Source of the DNA: Lumbricus terrestris
Taxonomy: Eukaryota > Annelida > Clitellata > Crassiclitellata > Lumbricidae
Length of the DNA: 64,000 nt
NCBI GenBank assembly: GCA_949752735.1
Contig: OX457036.1
Span: 2,544,120 to 2,608,119 of the forward strand
Direction of reading: 5' to 3'
This document shows, piece after piece, positions 55,293 to 64,000 of the stretch (the first letter of the stretch is position 1; every line of letters begins with the position of its first letter). Below the pieces are notes generated by a model. That model made no database searches. It saw only the letters and a program-made list of their open reading frames with translations, and had not been told where the DNA came from. The position numbers and the translations under genes are program-made.

Positions 55293-56147
55293 AGCTAGAC
55301 TAAATCATAAATAAGATGCCCTTATCGAGGAACATAGTTGAATTTTTATTTCGATCCTTAGATATAGTCCATATAGTAATTGATTTAAAGGTGTGTAAAC
55401 AAGAACTTACGTGCGATTTAGGAAGATTACAGTAAGGAGTACACCTTATAATCGCGTGTTAAAAAATCAAGACAATGGTCATCGGAAAAGGAACACGAAG
55501 ACCCGAACGTGAAACTAGATGGAAAGGAGCTTGAGCAAGTTGAGGAATTTGGGTACCTCGGAGGACTAATAACGGAAGATGGACGGTGCAAAAAGAATGT
55601 AAAACGCAGACTTTGCGTAGCGTCAGCGAGTTTGGAAGGTTAAACAGAACGTGTAAAACGAGCAGTTTATCAATAAAGACAAAAATAAAATTGTGTGAGA
55701 CATTTGTAATACCAATGCTGATGCGCACATTATACAATATATAATGTGCACATCAGCATTGATATTGTATATTATATATATATATATATATATTATATGT
55801 GTATACATATTATGTATACATATGTAAATATTCGTTCATTAATGAAAATTATCTAGCGCTCATTTATGTTCACTAAATAGGAGCGCTTTCGACCAACCCC
55901 GGCTCGAAAGACGGTATGAAGTCTGCGATAAAACGTATTATTATTCTGAGCAAATCCTAGACAATTATTAAGGCGAATAGACAGTGGGAGCCCAATCCAT
56001 ATCATGGGGTCAATAACAGAGAAAGCACAGTGCTGTCTGTGAGCTCGGGGAATCAGGAATTCACCATGATTAGAGAAGCGCATAGCACGACGCTTCTGTA
56101 CACCAAGAGATGAGTGACGTTGAAAAAGGAATTGTTATTTTTCAAAC

Positions 56148-56300
56148 CATCCGTGCAGTTTCCGATCTCTCCAATCCAAGTGGGAGTTCGACATTCGAGT
56201 CGCCATGTCCTTGAACTTGTGAAGCACCCGACAGTAGCCTCGGTATCCGTTGTCCTTACCCAGTAGGACGAGGACAGCTTGAGGACAGGACATCCTACGA
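56148..56300 (-). CDS. Lectin-CUB membrane protein gene, Sushi-like exon
   Basis: 153-bp exon, acceptor TTCATCAG, donor GATG|GTTTGA (a weak donor), phase 1 at both ends. It encodes VGCPVLKLSSSYWVR, then ATVGCFTSSRTWRLEC and PTWIGEIGNCTD. The four Cys and the W-x-G-x-x-x-N-C ending fit a short Sushi/CCP-like module. It joins the end of the CUB exon smoothly (FVLRYE-V-VGCP). The extension of the open frame past 56148 reads into the intron. Confidence 0.75.
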
Positions 56301-56390
56301 CTGATGAACAGTTAAAATAACAGATTTTAGACACCAATAGAAACTGAATTGAATAAGAAAAAATAACTGGTAAAACTACGGGAAGAACAT

Positions 56391-56994
56391 CACCTGGTCA
56401 CCTGGTGCCGTCTCTTAGAACTCTGGCGACAGTTTTTGATGTATCCTCTCCAGTGTCTCCTCTCTCTTGTCGCCTCTCTAAGCTGCTCCAGACTCATTCC
56501 AGACTTTTCCTGTACCTCATCCAACCATCTCTTCCTTGGTCTTCCGCGTCTCTTCCTTCCCTCACCGCATGCCGTCATCAGCTCCTTTTCCAAACCGTTA
56601 GATCTCATCACATGGCCGAAGTAGCTCAATTTCCTCCAAGTTGCTGTTTGCTGCAGTGTCTCTTCCCTCTCTATTTCGAGCTCCGCGCGCACCGATTCGT
56701 TAGTTCTCTTCTCCGTCCATGAAATCCTTAACATCTTTCTCCAAATCCACATCTCGCACGCGTTGATTTTCTTTTCCATATCCTGTGTCTTTGTCCATGT
56801 TTCGCATCCACTGGGAAGATCAGTGCTCCTACCAGTCTTTTCTTTGTTTCTCTACTCACGTATTTATCCTTCCAAATCTTTCCCAGACCGTTCATTGCCG
56901 TTTTCCCCATTGTTACCCTCCGCCTTATTTCCATATCACTTCTTCCCTCTTTCTCTATCATAGATCCCAGGAATGTGAAGCTCGATACTACATA
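56391..56994 (-). mobile_element. RTE-clade LINE, 5'-truncated copy C
   Basis: Flanked by a 10-bp duplication GGAAGAACAT (56381-56390 and 56995-57004). The minus strand has the same C-terminal reverse transcriptase segment as copies A and B: MIEKEGRSDMEIRRRVTMGK, INACEMWIWRKML, YFGHVMRSNGLEKEL, RPRKRWLDEVQ. A small deletion near 56810 breaks the frame. Confidence 0.88.
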
Positions 56995-57004
56995 GGAAGA
57001 ACAT

Positions 57005-57441
57005 ATAGGTGGCTTTATTTCGATCTATTGATATTGTCAATATAGTTATTAATTTAAAGGTGTGTAAACAAGCGCTAACATGGGATTAGAAGATATGTAA
57101 GGAACACAACAACCTAGGAAGAGGTGGTGGGACAACATGTGTGAATGGACGGGATTATCAACAGAGCAACTGTTGAGAGCAACCGAAGACAGGAGAGGAT
57201 GGAGAAGAACTGTCCAAAATGCGACCAACCCTCGTGTCGAGGATGGTTGAAGGCAAGGCAAGGCAAGGCAAGGAACACACCTTCTAATCGCATGTTAAAA
57301 AACCAAGACAATGGTCATCGGAAAAGGAAGACGAAGACCTGAAGGTGAAACTAGATGGAGAGAAGCTTTAAGCAAGTTGAGGAATTGTCTGTCTGTCTAA
57401 TTCAATCAAATCTAGCGATCTCTATGATTGTCGCTCTCAAT
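57005..57441. other. Intron sequence, possible retroposon debris
   Basis: GGAAGAGGTGGTGGGACAAC and AAGGCAAGGCAAGGCAAGG near 57116-57275 resemble LINE 3' coding debris (KRRWWDNM). Boundaries are unclear. The segment AACCAAGACAATGGTCATCG near 57301 is repeated at 55468-55490. Confidence 0.35.
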
Positions 57442-57645
57442 CAGGGCTGTTTTTAAGGAATTTTTAGAACTGCACAACCCATTCTTTTCCTTCCCATTCT
57501 CCATAGTAAATAATTTCCAATCGGAGAACAATAATCATTTTTTGTAAGTTTTAACTGTACAGAAGTGCTTCTACAACTGCACAAATCCATTTAGAACTGC
57601 ACATTTTGTGTACAACTGCACGTTAAAAAAAGCCCTGCTCTCAAT
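57434..57645. mobile_element. 196-bp hAT MITE (57442-57637)
   Basis: Ends CAGGGCTGTTTTTAA and CAGGGCTTTTTTTAA (minus strand) with one mismatch, flanked by a perfect 8-bp duplication CTCTCAAT (57434-57441 and 57638-57645). Internal motif AACTGCAC recurs five times. Typical non-autonomous hAT element. Confidence 0.88.
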
Positions 57646-57689
57646 ATGGGCTTCTTTAATATTCCCACGATCTCTCTCAATCTCATTGT

Positions 57690-57888
57690 GCGCCTATTTG
57701 TCTGCCTTTCTGTATCTCTTTCTCTCACTCTCTGTTTCTCTGTCTCCTTGTATCTTCCTATGTCTGTCTTTCACTCTATGTCTGCCTTCGTCTCTGTCTT
57801 TCTGTCTCTCGCTGCACCCAAATCTATCTTTGTCTTCTCGCCTCTCTTTATTCCTGTCTCATAATCACTCTGTCTCGCTGTCTCTTCG

Positions 57889-57973
<85 letters not shown>

Positions 57974-57975
57974 GA
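57690..57975. repeat. CT/TCTG pyrimidine tract
   Basis: Pyrimidine-rich, ending in (TCTG)n and (TC)n at 57890-57970. It is the complement type of the purine tract at 58400-59110. Confidence 0.92.
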
Positions 57976-58139
57976 AACTGTTACACAGCATTCTCGCAGC
58001 TCATCCGCCTTCCAAGCATTTCCACTGTCATTCCATCATCCTTTTCCAATTTCCGCAACCCTTCTCTCCATAGATCTCCACTTCCTCCACCCCTCCGATG
58101 TCTTCCACTCCTTCTGTTTCCTGTCAACTCGGGCATCCA

Positions 58140-58400
58140 CCCCCCCCCCACCGCGGTATTCCCCAGAGCGGCGCTATATAATTGATGCCCCAATGCACCG
58201 CAATGCATTTCCTAAACAACGAACCGATCCATTCGGTCGGATCAGATCGACAACCATTCGGAACCGTTCGAGCCGAATCGACGTTCGGCAATAATCGGAT
58301 CTCTTCGGCGGAGACAGCGCTCCACCAATCAGAGGCGGAGGAGAGATGGCGTCGGTCAATCCTCTTTCGTCTTTTAGGAATAGACCATTGTCATCCGTTG
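58140..58400. promoter_or_regulatory. CpG-rich patch with CCAAT motif
   Basis: A CpG-richer stretch between the pyrimidine and purine tracts, with CCAATCAGAGGCGG near 58325 and a GCGGCGCTATATAATTG segment near 58172 that may instead be an L2-type tail. No transcript start or gene is recognised. A regulatory role is conjecture. Confidence 0.25.
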
Positions 58401-58409
58401 CCCATGGAG

Positions 58410-59110
<701 letters not shown>

Positions 59111-59154
59111 ATAGGCAGAGAGAGATGTGATTGAATTGAGGGTTTGTGTCCATT

Positions 59155-59460
59155 GAGATTCTGATTGGTCAATGCGTCTGGCGATAATAACGCTGGACGA
59201 GGGGTGGAGTCAGAAGGCGGTCAACAGCGCCATCATCAGACGAGAGTTATACGAACCTCTGGCCGGAAGCAGATACGAGACGCATGCGCAGTCGTTCAAT
59301 AACGACAACCGGAAACCGAGACGATATTTAACGTTCGTTCGCCTTCAAAGCGATCTCGCGCAGACGAGAATTGGACGAGAATGACGGCGAGATTCCCGTG
59401 CGGCACCTTATCGCGAAGGGTTTCCGGTTGCGAAAGTCGTCGCCATTTCTATGTGGTTTG
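59155..59460. promoter_or_regulatory. CpG-rich patch with CCAAT and NRF1-like motifs
   Basis: Contains GATTGGTCAAT near 59163, CGCATGCGCAG near 59281 and many CpGs (for example CGATCTCGCGCAGACG). It could be an internal promoter or enhancer. The plus ORF 59172-59384 has no recognised family and may be incidental. Confidence 0.25.
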
Positions 59461-59634
59461 ATGGGCGGACTAATTTAGGGTAACAGCAGATGGGGGGTTG
59501 ATTCATGAAGGGTAATTATGGAATGGGCGGATGCCACTGGATGGATATGGGGTAATAACGGATGGGCTACGATGAGTTGGGTGATCCGTGTAAGGTAATA
59601 GCGGATGGGGTGAATTAATGTCGTATTTTACTCA

Positions 59635-59700
59635 TAGATTTATATGGAGCCTCTTGCAGAATGTCTTTTCAGGGGCGCCATCAGCACGAAAACTCCGGTT
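59635..59700 (-). repeat. L2-type tail remnant
   Basis: GATTTATATGGAGCCTCTTG followed by GGGGCGCCATC resembles the inverted L2/CR1 3' end found elsewhere in the window. Confidence 0.35.
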
Positions 59701-59989
59701 GAGAAATGCTTTTAAATTGCGAGAGACTGATGAGGCAAAAATGAGTCATTAGTCTCGCAGGACAAAATATTATGTCATTACGAATGGAGGGACCAACCAC
59801 TGCAAAAGCCTTATGATGGGTAAGAGCAGTTCTGATTCTGATGGAAAAGATCAAGACCACTAGCAGAACGCATCATTGTGGAGGATGAAAATGCGGGAGA
59901 AGGTTTCTACACACAGTTTGAAACGTACAGAAAGAGGAACTTGCAATGCATGCAGTGCCAATAATAATAATTATTACAGATGTCTAGCT

Positions 59990-60415
59990 CGGGAACTGCT
60001 ATAATAGCTCAGCCGCGATCATTAATTTTTTCCCTCAATTGGTTCTTCTCTCTCGAATGCGCTTTCACCTTGCGTTCGATTCGTATTATTTCCTGCTTCT
60101 TTATCTCTTCTCAAAACCAGCCTCTTCCGTCGATGTCTTGCCCATTAGGATCTTTTATGAACGGTTTACCATAGGAGAGACGCTCTATAAATGCTTGAAT
60201 GCAATAAAACACAGCGCAAAACAATACAAAATCGATATATCATTAAGTTTACTAGCCTATCGTCAGGTAACTAGATGATGAACGGTAATTAATTATCATA
60301 GTGGAGCTTGACAAAGCTTTCACGATAGACACCTTTATCAATTGTCCAACCGACACTTATTATTATGAATTCGGATATGCGATACGTGTTAAGTAGCTAT
60401 TGAAATTTATTTCAC
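59990..60415 (+). mobile_element. Degraded LINE 3' end paralleling 48660-49330
   Basis: GAACGGTTTACCATAGGAGA, CTCTATAAATGCTTGAATGC, then after the tail ATGAACGG, GACACCTTTATCA, CCGACACTTA and GAATTCGGA. The order of these motifs matches 49110-49305, so both are copies of one extended repeat. Confidence 0.55.
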
Positions 60416-60419
60416 AGAA

Positions 60420-60510
60420 ATCACACTGCCAGTACCAGTCCCAAGCCTATATAAAGGAGGAGGACGTCGCTAATGGTCTTTGTCACCACATAGTGACATT
60501 AATCTGCAGC
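60420..60510 (+). repeat. Dispersed repeat D, copy 5
   Basis: CACTGCCAGTACCAGTCCCA and GGACGTCGCTAATGGTCTTT match the family at 28745-28835. Confidence 0.65.
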
Positions 60511-60923
60511 TACTACTACTACTTCGGATTCAAGAGGGAATGTTGATTAGAGAGGGTTCGTCTAGATGTAAAATCAGATGGCTTGAGATCGCAGTGGTGA
60601 CTTCAAGAAAATAACCCAGAGGAGAGGGTGATCGGTGCGATTTGAAAAAGCGTTTGAAATGGTGACTTCTCTTGGGGGTATAAACATGCGTTTTTGGCAG
60701 TTAGATGACTCGCAGATTGTTTGGCAAAAAACTGCCTCTTTTCCGTTGTTTTACTTTACCATACCTAATCCCGTCTAACCTGTTCTTACCTTACCATGTA
60801 TTACTTTGGCTTGACTCACTTACGCTGCTTTACCTTAGGGTACCACATTTTTTCCCATAATTTACCTTTCATGGCCTTACCTCACTTGCCATTACCTTAC
60901 ATAAGGTATCGACGTCGTCTTAC

Positions 60924-61448
60924 CTTCGTACCGCAGGACAAAGGTACCGCCATCAACGGTAACCCCCTGTCTCTGCAGCATAGACCCGACCACCGCCGCC
61001 TGCTTCCTCAGCAGCCGTATCTCCAGCGAGTTCCCGATGGAAGTGTACGCATGACTGAACCTAACAGGAGACGAGCAGATATCAATATCCGTCCTCGCCA
61101 TCACATCTGCCACAACAGCATATCGATGACACACCGCAGATGATGAAGATGCTGAGACCGTCCTCCTTTCACCAGCAGCAGCAGCAGCTTCCAGTGCATC
61201 CCACTCAGGTTCAGAATCACCTGATGAGGAGGAGGCAATGGATGGCAGCGCTCCCAGTCGCGATTCACCGAAGTCGTAGAGCGTGAGGTTGACGCGCTGC
61301 CCTTCGGAGACAGAAATGCGCCAGGGACATCCCAGGAGACCAGTGGTCGATGCGGTCGACGGGGCAGGAGGACCGACGATGAAGCCAACCGTGGCGTCGG
61401 TTGGTGCGGTCGATTGGCTCTGACAGTTGTACGGTTCCGGTGTGCTCA
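60924..61448 (-). CDS. Lectin-CUB membrane protein gene, CUB-like exon
   Basis: 525-bp exon between acceptor TTCCACTTCAG and donor GAAG|GTAAGA, phase 1 at both ends. The 175 encoded residues form one CUB-like domain: YNCQSQ, GFIVGPP, GCPWRISVSEGQRVNLTLYD, a Ser/Ala-rich insert, CHRYAVVADV, DICSSPVRF, SIGNSLEIRLLR and GTFVLRYE. The C-W pair, the GQ-V-L strand and the N-x-L-E-I strand are the usual CUB signature. The low-complexity insert of about 45 residues (ASSSSGD, EAAAAAGE) between strands is unusual. The open frame extends into the intron upstream, so an ATG there is not a start. Confidence 0.85.
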
Positions 61449-61996
61449 CTGAAGTGGAACGAGTAAGCGAATGAGTATATATAGATAAATATAGATTAGT
61501 AAACTTGTGAGTAAGTATGCATAAAACAGTAATCACGTATGTGTTTAGCTTAAAATAGCTTCTGAGTGAGTAATGAGTATGCATATAAAAAAATCAGACG
61601 TTTGCTGCCGTTCAGGTGCATCTGATTTCAAAAGCATCCAATTCAAATTAATGAAGTGTACTTCTCTTTGTGAGCAATATGCTTTCTCCTAAGGAACAAA
61701 TCTTCACTCTGCTATAAACCCTCTAAAATAAAAATAACTTCTCCAATAACAAGTCCTTCTTTAAGCAAAAAAGCCTCCACTCAGCACCACAACAAAACAA
61801 GTACTAATGCTTAAGCAGGTCTCACTACTTATTGCACGATTTATCTAAGTAGCCTTTCTCCCTAAGTACTAAACCTTTAGCAGCTCCTTTTACGTCACGC
61901 CAGCGTCAAGTCCTAATGCACCGAGTGCCGTAAAACCCTACTGCATCGACTGCCGTAAGTTTCGTCACCAGCAGTAAATCACTGTCAGATACGCAC
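61449..61996. other. Intron between lectin and CUB-like exons
   Basis: 548 bp, donor GTGCGT and acceptor CTTCAG. Nothing else recognised. Confidence 0.7.
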
Positions 61997-62272
61997 CTGG
62001 AATGCAATCGAAAGTGGCCGCCAGATATCGCGTCAGGTCGCCAAGACACGGCTTCGTGTGGTCCATCTCCGGATCCGGGATTCGTAGCTTGCACTCGCGT
62101 CTTCCGGAACAATGGCGGTCGAGAATGTCGATGACGTCAGTGGAGCAGCCGATGAAACCGAAGTCGACCTTGACGCAGCGACCGAGTCGCATCCGTCCGT
62201 ACAGACCGGAAGTCATCAGGATCACGTGACCGACGTCGCATTGAGCGCTGAACGTTTCCGTCGAGCAGTAGT
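61997..62272 (-). CDS. Lectin-CUB membrane protein gene, SUEL/Gal-lectin exon
   Basis: 276-bp exon between acceptor TTTCCGCTTCAG and donor CCAG|GTGCGT, phase 1 at both ends. It encodes a full galactose/rhamnose-binding lectin domain of the sea-urchin egg lectin type: AQCDVGHVILMTSGLYGRM, then LGRCVKVDFGFIGCSTDV, ILDRHCSGRRECKLRI, KPCLGDLTRYLAATFDC. The YGR motif and the KPC variant of DPC, both near the sugar site, are present, as are the seven domain cysteines. The protein would bind glycans outside the cell. The exon is internal, so further exons lie to the right of 62272. Confidence 0.93.
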
Positions 62273-62364
62273 CTGAAGCGGAAGAAAGAAAAGAAGCTAG
62301 AAAAGAAGTTAGCCACTAGTTAGTTACCGTATAGTTATTTTACCGAATATGATGGCGATAATTA

Positions 62365-62378
62365 TATTGTGATGATGT

Positions 62379-62465
<87 letters not shown>

Positions 62466-62475
62466 CGACAACGAC
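62365..62475. repeat. (GAT)n/(GAC)n trinucleotide repeat
   Basis: GAT run grading into GACGAT units. Confidence 0.95.
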
Positions 62476-62659
62476 GATTATGACGATGGCGATAATTGCA
62501 ATTATAGCAATAATCAATAAAACTAATAAATTATTACATTAAATAATTGAAATTAAATATAACAATGACACGTACAATTGCAGTAGTTTTATTATGTCCC
62601 TAATTTGATCTTGCAGTACAAGCTGCGTCTGTGGTCAAAACAATAAATAAAAAATCGTA

Positions 62660-62825
62660 ATAATAATTATAGCAGCAGCATCAGCAGTAGTTGAAATGAT
62701 AATGATTACTGCATAATGGTTTTGTTGTCACTGTGACAACAAAACCATTAGTCAGTTATCATTTGTATATAAGACCCCCACTATTAACTTTTTCATTATC
62801 AGTTCGACTACTGCTGCTGTAACGA
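62660..62825. repeat. Inverted repeat with 37-bp perfect palindromic core
   Basis: The core 62714-62750 is TAATGGTTTTGTTGTCAC, a T, and its exact complement. Outer arms (AGCAGCATCAGCAGTAG and CTACTGCTGCTG; GATAATGATTA and CATTATCAG) extend the symmetry imperfectly to about 62660-62825. It may be a small palindromic MITE. Confidence 0.75.
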
Positions 62826-62953
62826 CATCTTGTGCCATCGATTACGTTGACAACGTTTTAATCAATTGCTTTCAATGTGCTCAAAATAATCATCAACCAG
62901 AATTTCACAATGCGTAGTTCAGTGGTAATTGTAGCAGCAGAGTATAAGAAGCA

Positions 62954-62954
<1 letters not shown>

Positions 62955-62994
<40 letters not shown>

Positions 62995-62995
62995 A
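62955..62995. repeat. (ATT)n microsatellite
   Basis: Uninterrupted ATT run; the poly-Asn ORF across it is an artefact. Confidence 0.95.
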
Positions 62996-64000
62996 TAAAT
63001 TTGTAACGCGCGCAATGTCACACCGAAATGTGAATCTGAGGCGCGGATAGTCAGCCGCCAGATGAAGATGCAATTAAAGATCCAAATGCTTGAAAGCCAA
63101 TGGCAGTAGTGGAAATGGAAATGATAATGCCGAATGATTTGTTGCCATAGTGTAGCGACATCTTTTGATGAAATTGATTATCACACTGTTCACACAGCAT
63201 TTCACAGTACCTATAGCTACATCGAAACTTCGCTTCTCTTATGAAACGACATGCTTCAGGATGGCACCGCCAGCGTGCGTGGAGTTTCAACTATATCAAC
63301 TTGTCATCATCCTCGGCTTAACGACATTTTCACGTCAAGCAGTAATTGGCGCTCGTAGCAATATTATATTATCCTTCGATAGTCTGTAGATTTTGTTCTC
63401 TGCTTGTTACTATTACAATCACAGATAGGGTTGTGAAGGTGTTAATTTTTTTTATCAAAATATTATTATTTATGTAGTGATGGAATAAGTGCTAATTGAG
63501 GTGTCTAAATAGGGCGCTTACATGTGTAATTTGCTCAAAACAGCAGAGGTCGAACAAATTAACTATAAAATATATCAATATATTATGAAAAAACAAGGCC
63601 GTTCACGTTGGCCAAAATTAGTGTGACTAGTTCTCACCGATCGATGGCCAACTTCACAAACGTCGTATGTGCAAAAATCAAAACTTTTCAGGAATAAGAA
63701 AAAAAACTTTTTTCAAGATACATGTTCCTTTCTCATAAAAAGTGAGATAGCCAAAATGTTTATTTTTATTCAGCAAGTGCTATTGTTAGTATCTTATATG
63801 CAGCAGCATAATGAAAGGCTTTTAAAATGTAATTAAAGGTCATAATTATATGACATCTGTGCAGTAGATTATTGTTTACGAACAACCGCATGATCATTGT
63901 ATGTGCAAGAACAAGAGCATTTAAGACGATATAACAAAACTATCTGTTACAAGCATGTTGCTTTTTCATACACAGTGGCTGCTCAGCTCCCCCCCCCCAC

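Larger units (their letters stand above)
51888..56147. other. Intron with nested transposons
   Basis: 4.26-kb intron of the membrane-protein gene. It holds GC-rich repeat copy 2, RTE copy B with a DNA element inside it, and a short TA run near 55770-55800. An L2-type tail remnant (ATCTAGCGCTC, then GGAGCGCTTTC) lies near 55850-55890. Confidence 0.6.
62273..64000. other. Upstream intron or 5' flank of the lectin gene
   Basis: No phase-1 donor exon with a signal peptide could be identified on the minus strand. The stretch holds a GAT/GAC trinucleotide repeat, an ATT repeat and an inverted repeat (listed separately). The rest is AT-rich without recognised features. Confidence 0.45.

Noticed and set aside
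63259..63389. Plus-strand ORF with signal-peptide-like start (hydrophobic YQLVIILGLTTF)
   Set aside because: Only one short hydrophobic stretch, no confirmed donor and nothing downstream in the window. It could be a first exon but cannot be supported.

Overview
The window looks like nuclear DNA of a marine invertebrate deuterostome, most likely an echinoderm, with hemichordate or lancelet as alternatives. It is AT-rich, full of microsatellites, and most recognisable sequence is transposable elements of metazoan type: L2/CR1-, I- and RTE-like LINEs, tRNA-derived SINEs, hAT, TTAA-inserting (piggyBac-like), Mutator-like and possible Helitron elements, and one Ty3/gypsy element of the Gmr1 type first described from deuterostomes. 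The only well-supported host gene is a multi-exon membrane-protein gene on the minus strand at the right. Taxon assignment is inference.

Left part (1-15.4 kb): SINE and LINE debris with microsatellites. It holds three tRNA-derived SINE types, a truncated non-LTR insertion with a 12-bp target duplication (4865-5336), an L2/CR1-like LINE 3' end (5670-6417), an RNase H-bearing LINE (8455-10160, minus) and a LINE ORF1-like frame (11836-12228).

Central nest (15.4-28.4 kb): a TTAA-type element (15383-16362) is followed by an 11.6-kb interval (16738-28380) with hAT-like termini and a perfect 8-bp target duplication. Nested in it are a second hAT-type element (17553-19161, own perfect 8-bp duplication) and an intact LTR retrotransposon (19457-26152). 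The retrotransposon has identical 487-bp LTRs, a gag with SCAN-like capsid region, and a pol in which integrase precedes reverse transcriptase. Gag and pol share one frame and are separated by one TAA codon.

Middle part (28.4-47.4 kb): two more TTAA-type elements (31739-32779 and 35428-38000, the latter carrying an RTE LINE fragment and an L2/CR1-like LINE end), a Mutator-like element (38432-39223), minisatellites, a promoter-like patch near 45.9 kb and one unidentified 114-codon ORF (33123-33467, minus).

Right part (47.5-62.3 kb, minus strand): seven exons with fully compatible splice phases encode the C-terminal part of a type I membrane protein. In order these are a SUEL/Gal-lectin domain (61997-62272), a CUB-like domain (60924-61448), a Sushi-like module (56148-56300), a short stalk (51810-51887), a transmembrane exon (50614-50695), a long acidic/Gly-rich cytoplasmic exon (47798-48460) and the terminal exon (47502-47703). 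The N-terminus lies to the right of 62272, probably outside the window. Its introns hold RTE copies, a hAT MITE, a 663-bp DNA element inserted inside an RTE copy, GC-rich repeats and long CT/GA tracts.
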